A stretch of DNA of 46,942 bases from an uncultured Saprospiraceae bacterium (GCA_937921775.1 CAKZUK010000188.1:1-46942), one strand, 5' to 3'; shown: positions 33,854-43,269, counted from the first letter of the stretch. The notes: generated by a model from the letters alone, not told the origin. A program made the numbers and translations.

Positions 33854-35966
33854 TAATTCGGCCCCAGCCCTTTACCGATTTCACATGTTGGTCCAAATAA
33901 TGCTTAAGTGGCTGATGTTCTGGTTTTTCCATCTTAGGGTCGCTGTCTAGAATACGAGCAGCTATTTCACGTGCTGCTTGAAGAATTCGACCATCTCGTG
34001 CTAAATCTGCAATACGAAAATTGAGGATACCGCTCTGTTGAGTGCCTTCAATACTTCCTGGTCCTCTAATCTTAAGGTCAGCTTCGGCGATTTCAAAACC
34101 ATTATTGGTACGTACCATAGTTTGGATACGTTCTTTAGCTTCTTTACTTAATTTGAAACTAGACATGAGTATACAAAAGGACTGCTCTGCTCCACGCCCG
34201 ACACGTCCACGCAGCTGGTGCAATTGCGAAAGTCCAAATCGTTCAGTATTTTCAATAATCATAACTGAAGCATTTGGAACATTTACACCGACTTCTATTA
34301 CTGTGGTGGCTACCATGATCTGAGTTTCACCTTTGACAAAACGCTGCATTTCAAAATCCTTGTCTTTTGCTTTCATGCGGCCATGGACAACACTAATTTG
34401 GTAGTCTGGCATGGGAAAATCACGCAACAATAATTCGTAGCCACTTTCAAGGTTTTGTAGATCAAGTTTAGCAGATTCTTCAATCAGTGGGAACACGATA
34501 TAAATTTGTCGACCTTTTTTTATCTCTTCTTTCATGAAGCCAATTACGCGAAGTCGATTGCTATCTGTTTTATGTAAGGTTTCGATAGCTTTCCTTCCTG
34601 GTGGTAATTCGTCAATGACGGAAACATCAAGATCACCATACAATGTCATAGCAAGTGTCCGAGGAATAGGAGTGGCGGTCATGACCAAAATGTGAGGTGG
34701 AGAGCCAACTCCTTTTTTCCAAAGTCTTGCGCGTTGTGCTACACCAAAACGATGTTGTTCATCCGTAATCGAGAGACCAAGGTTTTTGAAAACTACCCAG
34801 TCTTCAATCAGTGCATGTGTACCAATAAGAATATGAATTTCGCCTGCTTCCAGACGCTCTAATAATGCTGCTCGTTTTTTACCTTTTACAGAACCGGATA
34901 AGAAGGCGACATTGATATCAAGTCCTTCCATATATTCTGAAATAGATATGAAATGCTGTTGCGCCAAGATCTCAGTAGGTGCCATCAAACAGGCTTGAAA
35001 ACCATTGTCGAGTGCTAGTAGCATACTCATGAGTCCTACTATTGTTTTTCCACTCCCAACATCACCTTGTAATAATCGATTCATTTGAACACCCACTCTA
35101 AGGTCGTGTCGAATTTCTTTAAGCACTCTTTTTTGAGCACCTGTCAATTCAAATGGAAGCTTCTCTTTGAAAAATCGATTGAAGTAATCCCCTACATGAG
35201 TAAATACATGTCCTTTAATAGAGCTTTTCCTACGTCGTCGTATTTGCAACAAGCGCATTTGTAGGAAAAATAATTCTTCAAATGTCAATCTTGCTTTTGC
35301 TGCATCCAAGTCAGCTTGTGATTTTGGAAAATGAATATTTTTTAAAGCAGCAAAATGAGAAGGGAATTTGAATTTCTTAATGATGTAACTCGGTAAGTTT
35401 TCCGGTAATTCGTGAGGACTAATTTTTTCAAAAAGAGCAGCTATTGCTTTGCCACGGCCTTTAGAGTCAAGTCCTTTTGTATTGAGTTTTTCGGTACTCG
35501 GATAAACGGGAGCAAAGGTATTTGCTTTGCTTGTATTCGCCTCCGTTACCGCTTCAATTTCAGGGTGGGGGATACTGAGATTCCCTCTGAAATTATTGAC
35601 CTTACCATAGACAATGTATTCACCACCAATGTTCAGATTCTTTTCTAACCAAGATACTCCTTTAAACCAGATCAATTCGATCACTCCAGTTTCATCTCGA
35701 AAGTTGGCGACTAATCTTCTTTTCCCTCCTTGTCCTGCAACAGATAGGCGACGTAGAATCCCACGCAATTGTATCTGCTGTGTTTGATAATTGATGTCTC
35801 GGATTTTATGAAACTGAGTTTTGTCAACATACCTAAATGGAAATTGCATGAGCAAATCACGAAATTTGAAAATGCCCAATTCCTTTTTTAGGAGTTCACC
35901 ACGTGCAGGGCCGATTCCCTTAAGGAATTCGATTGGGCTTTCAAGTATGTCTTTAGTTTGACTCAT
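33849..35966 (-). CDS. recG: ATP-dependent DNA helicase RecG
   Basis: 705 residues, the normal RecG length. An N-terminal wedge/OB-fold domain (residues about 60-160) binds branched DNA; the SF2 helicase core has Walker A GDVGSGKT, the DEQH box in SITDEQHRFG, motif III MTATPIPRT, and motifs V-VI ATTVIEVGVNVPNAS and QLRGRVGRG. It rewinds stalled replication forks and branch-migrates Holliday junctions. Its 3' end overlaps a heptad-repeat remnant. The next gene (rbfA) is divergent. Identification is firm. Confidence 0.97.
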   Translation of the reverse strand: MSQTKDILESPIEFLKGIGPARGELLKKELGIFKFRDLLMQFPFRYVDKTQFHKIRDINYQTQQIQLRGILRRLSVAGQGGKRRLVANFRDETGVIELIWFKGVSWLEKNLNIGGEYIVYGKVNNFRGNLSIPHPEIEAVTEANTSKANTFAPVYPSTEKLNTKGLDSKGRGKAIAALFEKISPHELPENLPSYIIKKFKFPSHFAALKNIHFPKSQADLDAAKARLTFEELFFLQMRLLQIRRRRKSSIKGHVFTHVGDYFNRFFKEKLPFELTGAQKRVLKEIRHDLRVGVQMNRLLQGDVGSGKTIVGLMSMLLALDNGFQACLMAPTEILAQQHFISISEYMEGLDINVAFLSGSVKGKKRAALLERLEAGEIHILIGTHALIEDWVVFKNLGLSITDEQHRFGVAQRARLWKKGVGSPPHILVMTATPIPRTLAMTLYGDLDVSVIDELPPGRKAIETLHKTDSNRLRVIGFMKEEIKKGRQIYIVFPLIEESAKLDLQNLESGYELLLRDFPMPDYQISVVHGRMKAKDKDFEMQRFVKGETQIMVATTVIEVGVNVPNASVMIIENTERFGLSQLHQLRGRVGRGAEQSFCILMSSFKLSKEAKERIQTMVRTNNGFEIAEADLKIRGPGSIEGTQQSGILNFRIADLARDGRILQAAREIAARILDSDPKMEKPEHQPLKHYLDQHVKSVKGWGRIS

Positions 35967-36152
35967 CTAGTTAATGCTGTTCCGTTAACTGGTAAAGAAT
36001 CAACAAATGTATTGACGATTTTGTAATTAGTATAATCTGGTGTAAGACAATTTTTTTATTTTTCTTGATATCTTGCAACGATCTAGTGTTTATTATTGTA
36101 ATACTGTTGCTTTATATTGCATTAAAGGTGAACAATTGTTTGCCATTTGGAC

Positions 36153-36160
36153 TATCTTTG
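36153..36160 (+). promoter_or_regulatory. -7 element of the rbfA promoter
   Basis: TATCTTTG fits TAnnTTTG and lies 16 bases before the ATG at 36177. TTTG at 36139 is too close for a -33 element, so the upstream part is not settled. Confidence 0.5.
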
Positions 36161-36176
36161 TCCCAATTCAAATATC

Positions 36177-36605
36177 ATGGAATCAAAAAGACAAAAACAA
36201 GTTGCGGAAACAGTACGACGCCATTTTAGCATCATTCTGCAACAGGAAGGGAGTTATATCTACGGACCTGAAATTCTAGTGACTGTTACTTCAGTACTGG
36301 TTACACCTGATCTGGCTTTAGCCAAAATATATCTCAGTATATACAACACGGAAAATAAGCAGGCTGTAATACTGCAACTTCAAGAGCATATTCACAAACT
36401 TCGACAGGGCTTGGCTCACCGAATCCGTAAGCACGTAAGACGTATACCAGTTATCAATATTTATGAGGATAATACCTTGGATGAAATGTATCGCTTAAAT
36501 AGTCTTTTCAATAAGCTTGATGAGATAAAGGACAAGGGAGAAGGAAATCCTGAAGAATTACCTACTGAAGAGCTACCTACCGATGACCTACCTGCGGTGG
36601 AGTGA
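36177..36605 (+). CDS. rbfA: Ribosome-binding factor A
   Basis: 142 residues. A KH-fold protein that assists late 30S ribosome subunit maturation. Visible family features are the start MESKRQKQVAETVRRHFS, VTVTSVLVTPDLALAKIYLS, and LRQGLAHRIRKHVRRIPVI. The C-terminal tail beyond about 120 is acidic and Pro-rich (NPEELPTEELPTDDLP), a short tandem extension not seen in the core family. The ATG at 36177 is preferred over one at 36147, which would put the -7 element inside the gene. Confidence 0.93.
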   Translation: MESKRQKQVAETVRRHFSIILQQEGSYIYGPEILVTVTSVLVTPDLALAKIYLSIYNTENKQAVILQLQEHIHKLRQGLAHRIRKHVRRIPVINIYEDNTLDEMYRLNSLFNKLDEIKDKGEGNPEELPTEELPTDDLPAVE

Positions 36606-36650
36606 AAATTAAACCTGATAAAATGCTAAGTGTAAATTATGTCTTACGGT

Positions 36651-38150
36651 TTAGTTTTCTAAGCTATTGATATTAATCTTCTTGGCTAAGTGGCTGGGAA
36701 TACGCACCTCCTTATTCTCAATCAATAAGCCTACCTGCTTCGTGGTTTTTTCTGCGATAGAAAAAATAGTGCCCGGAGTCAATCCATAACGCCAAAGTTG
36801 AGAACTGACATGTTCGTTTAGTTGCTGAGAAGCAATTTTTGCTTCCTGCAATAAGTTGAGATTGATCAATGGAGAAATACTAAAGCCTCTTTCTTTTGAA
36901 GGTATCGGAGATCCGTGTGGATCCATGGTTGGAAAACCTAGTTCGGAATCTACATCATCCAATAATTCGTCAGTTAATAAGTGCTCATATTTTTCTGCTT
37001 CTTCATGAATTTGATCTTCTGTCATTCCCATTTCCTGAACCATGTATGTTTCCCACAAACGGTGTGCTCTGACCAAACGATTTGATTCGGCAGTACCACT
37101 TTCTGTTAGTGCTAATTCGTTTGCTTTTTTTACAAAAAAACCTTTCGAGGCAAGTGTGTTAATATGTTGTTTTAGAGTAGCTCGATTAAATCCAAGTCGC
37201 TCACTTAGATTGTCAAAAGTGAGTAAGCCTTTCTCTTGAAGTCGACTTGCTTGTTTCATGGTGTCTTCCAATTGAATTTTTATTTTCAATTTTCTGGATC
37301 GGAAATATCTGAAAACCAAACCTTTCTTTGGCGAAAAGAAAACAGCTAATAAATAAATCAATGTTGCCGTGATTGTCATCGCCGGTCCGGGAGTAGTTTC
37401 CAAGGTAACTGCCATGAAGAAACCTAAGACCGCAGATAATAAACCAATGATAGCAGCTATGAAAACTACAGTGCTTAGTTTGTCAGAAATAAGTAGAGCG
37501 GTAGCGGCAGGTGTTACTAACATAGCGACTACCAGAATAACTCCAACAGTTTGTAAAGATGCGACCACTGCGAATGATAATAGCAACATCAAAAAGTAAT
37601 GCACCATCGAGGTGGAGATTCCCATCGTAGCAGCAATTACGGACTGGAAAGTTGTAATGAATAAATAGCGATAAAAAACAATCACACTAAGCAAAACATA
37701 AAAGGTTGTAGCTGCAGTGATATATAGATCTTCGTCCGATACTCCGAGGATATTTCCGAAAAGGAAATCATGTAAGTCAAGATGGACACCAGGCTGACTG
37801 CTTATGGCAGAAATGCCCATGACGCCAATGGCAAACATAGCTGTAAAAACGATTCCTATCGCGGCATCATTTTTAGTTTTTACATTCTGTTGAATCCAGG
37901 TGATACCAATGGCTGTAACCAAACCCGCCAGCACTGCCCCTGCAAAGAAGCCTAATGAATTGTGGCCAATTAATATAAAAGCAACTACAACTCCGGGTAG
38001 TATAGCATGTGATAAAGCATCACCAATCAAGGCCATATTTCTCAATACTATAAAGCAACCAAGGACACCACACATGATTCCCACCAGTGAAGATGCGATT
38101 AAGGCACGTATGGCCCATTCTTGTTGAATTGCAAATAAGAATTCTTCCAT
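36651..38150 (-). CDS. Metal ABC transporter permease fused to a DtxR/MntR-type repressor
   Basis: 499 residues in two parts. Residues 1-270 are an ABC-3 family permease (MntB/ZnuB/YtgC type) with about eight or nine membrane helices and the typical start LVGIMCGVLGCFIVLRNMALIGDALSHAILPG. From about 295 follows a complete DtxR-family regulator: a winged helix (LTFDNLSERLGFNRATLKQH), the metal-binding dimerisation domain (RAHRLWETYMVQ, IHEEAEKYEHLL, FPTMDPHGSPIP) and an SH3/FeoA-like end (YGLTPGTIFSIAE). At the key site, Glu replaces the DtxR Cys (EAEKYEH), as in Mn-type MntR proteins. A similar permease-repressor fusion is Chlamydia YtgCR, which is cleaved to free the repressor. No ATPase or binding protein gene is adjacent. 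It has a promoter and a DtxR-like palindrome just upstream. Confidence 0.93.
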   Translation of the reverse strand: MEEFLFAIQQEWAIRALIASSLVGIMCGVLGCFIVLRNMALIGDALSHAILPGVVVAFILIGHNSLGFFAGAVLAGLVTAIGITWIQQNVKTKNDAAIGIVFTAMFAIGVMGISAISSQPGVHLDLHDFLFGNILGVSDEDLYITAATTFYVLLSVIVFYRYLFITTFQSVIAATMGISTSMVHYFLMLLLSFAVVASLQTVGVILVVAMLVTPAATALLISDKLSTVVFIAAIIGLLSAVLGFFMAVTLETTPGPAMTITATLIYLLAVFFSPKKGLVFRYFRSRKLKIKIQLEDTMKQASRLQEKGLLTFDNLSERLGFNRATLKQHINTLASKGFFVKKANELALTESGTAESNRLVRAHRLWETYMVQEMGMTEDQIHEEAEKYEHLLTDELLDDVDSELGFPTMDPHGSPIPSKERGFSISPLINLNLLQEAKIASQQLNEHVSSQLWRYGLTPGTIFSIAEKTTKQVGLLIENKEVRIPSHLAKKININSLEN

Positions 38151-38155
38151 TAAGG

Positions 38156-38186
38156 CAAATTTACTTGAATATTTACAATGTACAAA
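38156..38186 (-). promoter_or_regulatory. Near-leaderless promoter of the permease-repressor fusion
   Basis: On the minus strand TTTG (38186-38183), 19 bases, TAAATTTG (38163-38156), a full consensus match. Only 5 bases separate the -7 element from the ATG at 38150, so transcription would start at or next to the start codon. Confidence 0.65.
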
Positions 38187-38193
38187 ATAAATA

Positions 38194-38209
38194 TTTAGAT
38201 TACCCTAAA
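38194..38209 (-). promoter_or_regulatory. DtxR-like palindrome, candidate operator
   Basis: TTTAG (38194-38198) and CTAAA (38205-38209) flank ATTACC. The whole, TTTAGATTACCCTAAA, resembles the TTAGGTTA...CCTAA form of DtxR-family boxes. It lies 7 bases upstream of the -33 element of the fusion gene, so it fits self-repression or activation by the fused regulator. Confidence 0.45.
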
Positions 38210-38261
38210 AATTAAATCATTTAAACATTTGTGAAACCCTAATTTGCTGATAAAGAGTGAT

Positions 38262-39170
38262 TTAACTTATTTTGGTGAGTTCATGAAGCATGCCTTCTTT
38301 CATGGCGTAAGATGAGACCACGATCTCCTGCGCATCTGTGAGCTTGAGAATACTGTTGATTAATAAGAGTGCAACTACAATTAAATCAGCTCTTGACTTG
38401 GGAAGTTTATCTCTTTGGAGCCGTTCGTCGAGTGTCATTCCAACGATTTGCTGGTGGAGTGGAAAGAATTTCTCGGCAGGAAAAGCAACCATATATGGAT
38501 GATTGCGGATTTCTGCCAAATTATCTTCTAGAACGTCAAAAGTACCAGAGGCGCCAATAAGTCTTTTAATTGGATAATCCCTGAGTGCTTTCCTTAATGT
38601 GGAGAGAGTTGTGGTAAGATAGGATACCAGTGTTTCAATTTCAGCTTTACTGATGGGATCACTTTTATGAAATTGGTTGTAGAGTACAGCCACACCAATT
38701 GGAAAACTTTCAGCCCATTGGACATCATCTTTATTGGCAATAATGAATTCAACACTACCACCTCCGATGTCCATAATAAGATCATGTTCTTTATTGAATT
38801 TGACAACTTGTTTTACACCAAGATAAATAAGTCGTGCTTCTTCCTGTCCGGGAATGATGTTGATTTTTATGCCAGTTGTGGCGTTTATTTTAGCAATAAA
38901 CTCAGGAGTGTTGCTGGCTGTACGTAGAGCAGCAGTACCGAAAGCTTTGATGATTTCGACGGGATAGCTAGCTAGTGTTTTGTGAAATTTTTGAAGGGCA
39001 TTTATACCTCGTTGAAAAGGGTCTGCGCCAATTTTTGCGATTCCCTTTTCAGCGAGATGAACGTATATTCTTTCGCGATGTACTTCAGTTAATTGGCCCG
39101 TCTTATTTTGTTGAACAATTAATAAGTGAAAAGTATTGGTGCCTAAATCAATAACTGCATATCGCTTCAT
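38262..39170 (-). CDS. Ppx/GppA family phosphatase
   Basis: 302 residues from the ATG at 39168-39170, which begins directly with the first phosphate-binding motif (MKRYAVIDLGTNTFHLLIV); a longer frame adds 11 residues and overlaps the upstream gene. The actin-like fold is shown by DLGTNTFHLL, the second motif MDIGGGSVEFI, and RLIGASGTFDVLED. These enzymes hydrolyse polyphosphate or pppGpp; the short length without the C-terminal HD domain resembles the stand-alone exopolyphosphatase form. Substrate is not decided. It lies 7 bases after the lipoprotein gene at 39178 on the same strand, so a shared transcript is likely. Confidence 0.92.
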   Translation of the reverse strand: MKRYAVIDLGTNTFHLLIVQQNKTGQLTEVHRERIYVHLAEKGIAKIGADPFQRGINALQKFHKTLASYPVEIIKAFGTAALRTASNTPEFIAKINATTGIKINIIPGQEEARLIYLGVKQVVKFNKEHDLIMDIGGGSVEFIIANKDDVQWAESFPIGVAVLYNQFHKSDPISKAEIETLVSYLTTTLSTLRKALRDYPIKRLIGASGTFDVLEDNLAEIRNHPYMVAFPAEKFFPLHQQIVGMTLDERLQRDKLPKSRADLIVVALLLINSILKLTDAQEIVVSSYAMKEGMLHELTKIS

Positions 39171-39177
39171 AAATTTT

Positions 39178-39684
39178 TTATTGTTTTGGTGGTCCAGCTC
39201 CAACGGCTTTTAATGCTTGTGATATGTTGTTACTAAAAAACTGCCTGCCCGCAGTGGTCATGTCATTAGCGTAAGTTGCTTTCCCATCTTTAAAGAAAAC
39301 AAAATAGGCACAACCATCTGTGAAGTAAAACTCTGCTTCAAGAATATACTCTCCCTGACTTTGATAAAAAATTCTTCCGGAAGGTTTACAATTTGGAGCA
39401 GTAGGAGCAGGTAAATCTTGAGAGACATGTCCAAGTGTTTGGCGTATACTCGACAATTCGTTTAAACTAATACTCATCGGTAACCTTGGGTCATAAAAAG
39501 TATAATCAATGAAGTCGCAGTTGGTGTTTAAGTTCTCCATTTCTGCTTGAGTGATACTAGGCAGATTAACCTGTTGAACAGCAGGGGCAGGTGTAACTGC
39601 CGGTGATGGAGGGGGAGTAGGTTTGTCGTTTTTGCAAGCCACTAAAAATAGCAGGATTGCAATAGAAAAGATATAACGAAGCAT
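39178..39684 (-). CDS. Lipoprotein of unknown function
   Basis: 168 residues. Signal with lipobox LVAC, then a Pro-rich spacer (PTPPPSPAVTPAPA) and a folded part of about 125 residues with four Cys-containing or aromatic strands (NCDFIDYTFYDPRLP, YILEAEFYFTDGCAYFVFFK). No family is recognised. It is between an outer-membrane barrel gene (29 bases away) and the Ppx/GppA gene (7 bases away), all leftward, so it belongs to a three-gene unit. Confidence 0.8.
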   Translation of the reverse strand: MLRYIFSIAILLFLVACKNDKPTPPPSPAVTPAPAVQQVNLPSITQAEMENLNTNCDFIDYTFYDPRLPMSISLNELSSIRQTLGHVSQDLPAPTAPNCKPSGRIFYQSQGEYILEAEFYFTDGCAYFVFFKDGKATYANDMTTAGRQFFSNNISQALKAVGAGPPKQ

Positions 39685-39713
39685 AATCGTAAAATTGAAT
39701 AGAGTTTGTTTAA

Positions 39714-40346
39714 TTAAAATTTATAGATACCACTAAAGGTAAGATGTTTACTGAATAAAGATGGATGGTTGACAGGATTAGAATCTTCATTTTTATACAA
39801 AAAGAAGATACCTCGATTGAAGCGCATTGTCACACCAATCTTTTTGTTGATAAAATAAGTCGCACCTATCAAAGCACCAAAATAATCTTCATTAAAGAAA
39901 TCAAGCAAGTCATTAAAAGAAGAATCTGGATTTTTAAATTTGGTACTGATAAGTCGGGCATAGGTTAGCCCGCAATGAAAATGGATACGATAGTAATCCT
40001 CATCTTCCATGTACCAGTCTTTATAGTTGATGGTTACCGGAATTTCGGCATAGTTAAAAGTCGCACTAAAAGGTTCGATTGTATTTTGATTATTAGTTAC
40101 CGACCGACTACCAATTTGACTATATCGTAATTCTAATCCTAAATCTACCTTCTCTTTTATAGCAACGAAGCCTTGAAGCCCACCTACTAAGCCAATCTTG
40201 TGATAGCCAGCGTAAAAATCACCGTCAATCTGTGAGGCATTAAAGCCCAGAACTAGTCCAGCACTAAACCGCTGGGCATGACTCGCCCCAATTACGAAAA
40301 TACAGAGGAAAAGGCAGGAAATATAGTTTTTTAAAATTTGAGGCAT
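39714..40346 (-). CDS. PorT-like outer-membrane beta-barrel protein
   Basis: 210 residues. Signal peptide ending in GASHAQ. The pattern of the small Bacteroidota barrel family (PF13568, PorT-like) is clear: RFSAGLVLGFNASQI, HKIGLVGGLQGFVAI, KVDLGLELRYSQIGSRS, a central FNYAEIPVTINY and a final aromatic strand ending HLTFSGIYKF. Eight strands are expected. Family members include the T9SS component PorT, but most are of unknown role; I do not claim it is PorT itself. It is the first gene of a leftward unit. Confidence 0.88.
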   Translation of the reverse strand: MPQILKNYISCLFLCIFVIGASHAQRFSAGLVLGFNASQIDGDFYAGYHKIGLVGGLQGFVAIKEKVDLGLELRYSQIGSRSVTNNQNTIEPFSATFNYAEIPVTINYKDWYMEDEDYYRIHFHCGLTYARLISTKFKNPDSSFNDLLDFFNEDYFGALIGATYFINKKIGVTMRFNRGIFFLYKNEDSNPVNHPSLFSKHLTFSGIYKF

Positions 40347-40570
40347 TTGAATAGAATTAGATTTAATAAAAAGAGGATTCTTGACGTTTAATATTTATTA
40401 TTAATTGCTCAGAAATAAGCTGTTCAGAACTTATGGTTATTTCTAATCAATTAGCTATATTTTTACGATATTTGAAGTTCATTTAGCTCAACTTCGAATT
40501 GCGAAGATACGTGTTTCAATGGATAGAAACACTTTCTTGAGTAATCAAACATGTAGAATAAGACCATAAC

Positions 40571-41080
40571 ATGATTAAGTATACCAAACATTTTCTGAAA
40601 AAGATTGAAGACCTGTTTAAGGAATTAAAATATACCATTCGCTATGAAAGAGGTAATTTCAAATCGGGATATTGTATAGTAGAAGATAGGCAAATTGCTG
40701 TGATCAATCGATTTTTTGAAGTAGAGGCTCGTATCAATGTATTATTGGAGATTTTGGGAACCGTTGAAATTGATGGAACAAAGCTCGACGACAAGAACGC
40801 CGCACTTTTCAAGCAATTGAAAGCCTTTGGAGGCAATGATGCGGAAGCCGCCAAGGAAGCAGCTGAAGAGGTTGAAAAAGAAATAGCTGAAGCCAAAGCA
40901 GATGCCCCTGCAAATGAACCTATTGAAGAGACGGTAGAAGCAGCTACTGAAGTCGAAACCAAAACTGAGGATGTTGAAGCCACGATAGCAAATGAACCAG
41001 AAGTAGAATCAGAAGCAAAGGTATTAACTACCCAGTATTCCGAAGGGACTTATATAAACGTCAATAAATCATCCAACTAA
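40571..41080 (+). CDS. Small protein with an acidic, Ala/Glu-rich tail
   Basis: 169 residues. A folded N-terminal part of about 85 residues (KHFLKKIEDLFKELKYTIRY, YCIVEDRQIAVINRFFEVEA, RINVLLEILG) is followed by a low-complexity tail of Glu and Ala repeats (AAKEAAEEVEKEIAEAKADA). The N-terminal part is a pattern I have met in uncharacterised Bacteroidota proteins next to metallo-hydrolase genes. No signal peptide. The next gene begins 1 base after the stop, so they are co-transcribed and possibly translationally coupled. Function unknown. Confidence 0.8.
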   Translation: MIKYTKHFLKKIEDLFKELKYTIRYERGNFKSGYCIVEDRQIAVINRFFEVEARINVLLEILGTVEIDGTKLDDKNAALFKQLKAFGGNDAEAAKEAAEEVEKEIAEAKADAPANEPIEETVEAATEVETKTEDVEATIANEPEVESEAKVLTTQYSEGTYINVNKSSN

Positions 41081-41081
41081 T

Positions 41082-41849
41082 TTGAAAGTCACATTTTTAG
41101 GTACAGGTACTTCTCAAGGTGTTCCGGTTATTGGTTGTGACTGTGAAGTTTGTACCTCTGATAATTCAAAGGATAGCCGTTTGAGATGTTCGATTATGAT
41201 CTCTACCGATATTTCCAACATAGTAGTAGACTGTGGGCCTGATTTTAGGCAGCAAATGATGAGGACGGGTATTTCGCATCTCGATGCTGTTTTATTAACA
41301 CACGAACACAATGATCACATTATAGGGATGGATGATGTGAGACCTTTTAATTTCAGGTCAAGAAAGAATATGTCGGTTTATGCGACGACGAGTGTCCAGT
41401 CAGATTTGAAAACTCGTTTTGCTTATATTTTTGATAAAGATCCTTACCCAGGTGCTCCTCGATTGGAATTGAATACAATTGATAAGTCAAATCCATTTCA
41501 AATAAATGATATTAAAGTACAACCAATTGAAGTCATGCATGGTTTTATGCCTGTTTTAGGTTTCCGATTTGGTAATTTTACGTATATTACTGATGCTAAA
41601 ACGATTACAGATAAAGAGTTCTCTAAATTAGAGGGCACAGAAGTAATGGTTTTAAATGCCTTGCATCATAGGCCGCATCATGCTCATTTGAATCTGGAAG
41701 AAGCTTTGGAGTGGATTGAGCGAATTGCCCCTAAAAAGGCTTATTTATTGCATATTAGCCATTTAATGGGAAAGCATGACGAAATCAATAGCCAATTGCC
41801 TCAAAATGTGGAATTAGCTTATGATGGCCTGATATTAGATGTATATTGA
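41082..41849 (+). CDS. PhnP-like metallo-beta-lactamase-fold hydrolase
   Basis: 255 residues. Starts with TTG at 41082, which gives the normal family N-terminus MKVTFLGTGTSQGVPVIGC; no ATG or GTG nearby fits, and the upstream stop is 1 base away. The fold is shown by GTGTSQGVP with a CDCEVC cysteine pair, the metal-binding THEHNDHIIGMDD, and later His residues in EVMHGF, HHRPHH and LLHISHLMG. PhnP cleaves cyclic phosphodiesters; the Bacteroidota members are usually annotated only as MBL-fold hydrolases, so the substrate is open. Probably coupled to the upstream acidic-tailed protein. Confidence 0.92.
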   Translation: MKVTFLGTGTSQGVPVIGCDCEVCTSDNSKDSRLRCSIMISTDISNIVVDCGPDFRQQMMRTGISHLDAVLLTHEHNDHIIGMDDVRPFNFRSRKNMSVYATTSVQSDLKTRFAYIFDKDPYPGAPRLELNTIDKSNPFQINDIKVQPIEVMHGFMPVLGFRFGNFTYITDAKTITDKEFSKLEGTEVMVLNALHHRPHHAHLNLEEALEWIERIAPKKAYLLHISHLMGKHDEINSQLPQNVELAYDGLILDVY

Positions 41850-42070
41850 AAATAAATATACATTAGAATTGGAAGCAAGACATTGAAGACTAAAACACAC
41901 AACTCTTTCTTTGCTCAGCCAATCAAATAGAAAATCAAAATCGATTTTAGTCCGTAGAATGGCAAAGAGCTTGCTTTTCAAGATTAAAATTCATTGAATT
42001 ATATTGAATTGACATGAATGTCAGTTACTATAAAAGATATCCCTTGTTTATCCCCTAATAAGCTATTCCG

Positions 42071-43054
42071 ATGAAGAAGATATTTACTTTTTTGATTTTA
42101 CTGAGCTGCATTTACACTATGAATGCGCAGCAAAGCCCCCAATACAGCTTGTACATGCTGAATAATTATGGAATTAATCCTGCTTATGGAGGATTAGATA
42201 ATTCGCTGAGTGTTACAGGAGTAGTTCGCAAACAATGGGTTAACTTAGAAGGTAGCCCCTTTACACAGCAATTAAACGTACATATGCCTTTATACCTACT
42301 TAGAGGTGGCATCGGGATTAGTTTAGAAAATGATATTTTGGGTGCAACTAGAAATACTTCGGCGATGGTTTCCTATAATTATTGGGTTCCTGTGAGTAAA
42401 ACAAGTTTATTCTCAATAGGAATTTCAGCAGGAATAATACAACGAGCATTGGATGGAAGCAAACTAAGAGCCCCTGATGGAGAATATAGTGAAACGACTG
42501 GGGCAAATAATCATAACGATAACAGAATTCCGATTGGATTGGAAACGGCAATAGCTCCTACTGTAAATGGAGGAATCTATTTTCAGAGTAAAAGGCTTGA
42601 TTTAGGATTTTCGGCTATTAATTTATTAGAAAATGATTTGAAGTTCAAATATACAGAGGGTCAAACAGATATTTTGCAAAAAAGACACTACATGTTGTTT
42701 GCAGCCACTAACTTTGAAATTGGAAGTATGATAGAAATTATGCCCTCAATTCTGTTAAAATCTGATATTACTCAAAATCAAGCCGAGTTATCTACGATAA
42801 TAAGATATAATGGCAATGTTTTTGGAGGTGCATCGGTAAGAGGTTACGATAAAGTGACCTTAGATGCCGTGGTTTTTATCGCAGGGATGAAAATTAACGA
42901 CAAAACAATGTTGGCTTATTCTTATGACTTGACACTTTCAGACCTAAATAATGTAAGTGATGGATCTCATGAGATAACTATTAATTATAACCTCAACAAG
43001 CCAATTGGAGGAGGTGTGCCGCCCCCGATTATTTATAATCCCCGCTTTTTATAG
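42071..43054 (+). CDS. porP: PorP/SprF family type IX secretion membrane protein
   Basis: 327 residues. Signal peptide ending in TMNAQ followed at once by the family hallmark QSPQYSLYMLNNYGINPAYG and RKQWVNLEGSPFTQQLN. The body is a predicted outer-membrane barrel. PorP/SprF proteins are partners of the T9SS, needed for secretion or surface anchoring of particular cargo. Its place directly before gldK, gldL and gldM matches the porP-porK-porL-porM order known from Porphyromonas, which supports the role as the core-locus copy. Many genomes hold several PorP/SprF genes, so specificity is inferred from context. Confidence 0.9.
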   Translation: MKKIFTFLILLSCIYTMNAQQSPQYSLYMLNNYGINPAYGGLDNSLSVTGVVRKQWVNLEGSPFTQQLNVHMPLYLLRGGIGISLENDILGATRNTSAMVSYNYWVPVSKTSLFSIGISAGIIQRALDGSKLRAPDGEYSETTGANNHNDNRIPIGLETAIAPTVNGGIYFQSKRLDLGFSAINLLENDLKFKYTEGQTDILQKRHYMLFAATNFEIGSMIEIMPSILLKSDITQNQAELSTIIRYNGNVFGGASVRGYDKVTLDAVVFIAGMKINDKTMLAYSYDLTLSDLNNVSDGSHEITINYNLNKPIGGGVPPPIIYNPRFL

Positions 43055-43269
43055 CTTTTTGGCAAAATTACATACAATTCAAGAGATTAAAATTTGGCGA
43101 TTAGATACTTTTAAGGTAGATACGCCGTTCATATTTCTGTGTTCGTTAGTACTTTGACTACAAATAGGCAGAAATCAAAAATTAATTTTTGAATTCAAAA
43201 GTAAACAAAGTATATTTACGTTCGCTTTACTGCATTTCTTTAAAAACGAAGGAAAACTCGGGTGTTAAA

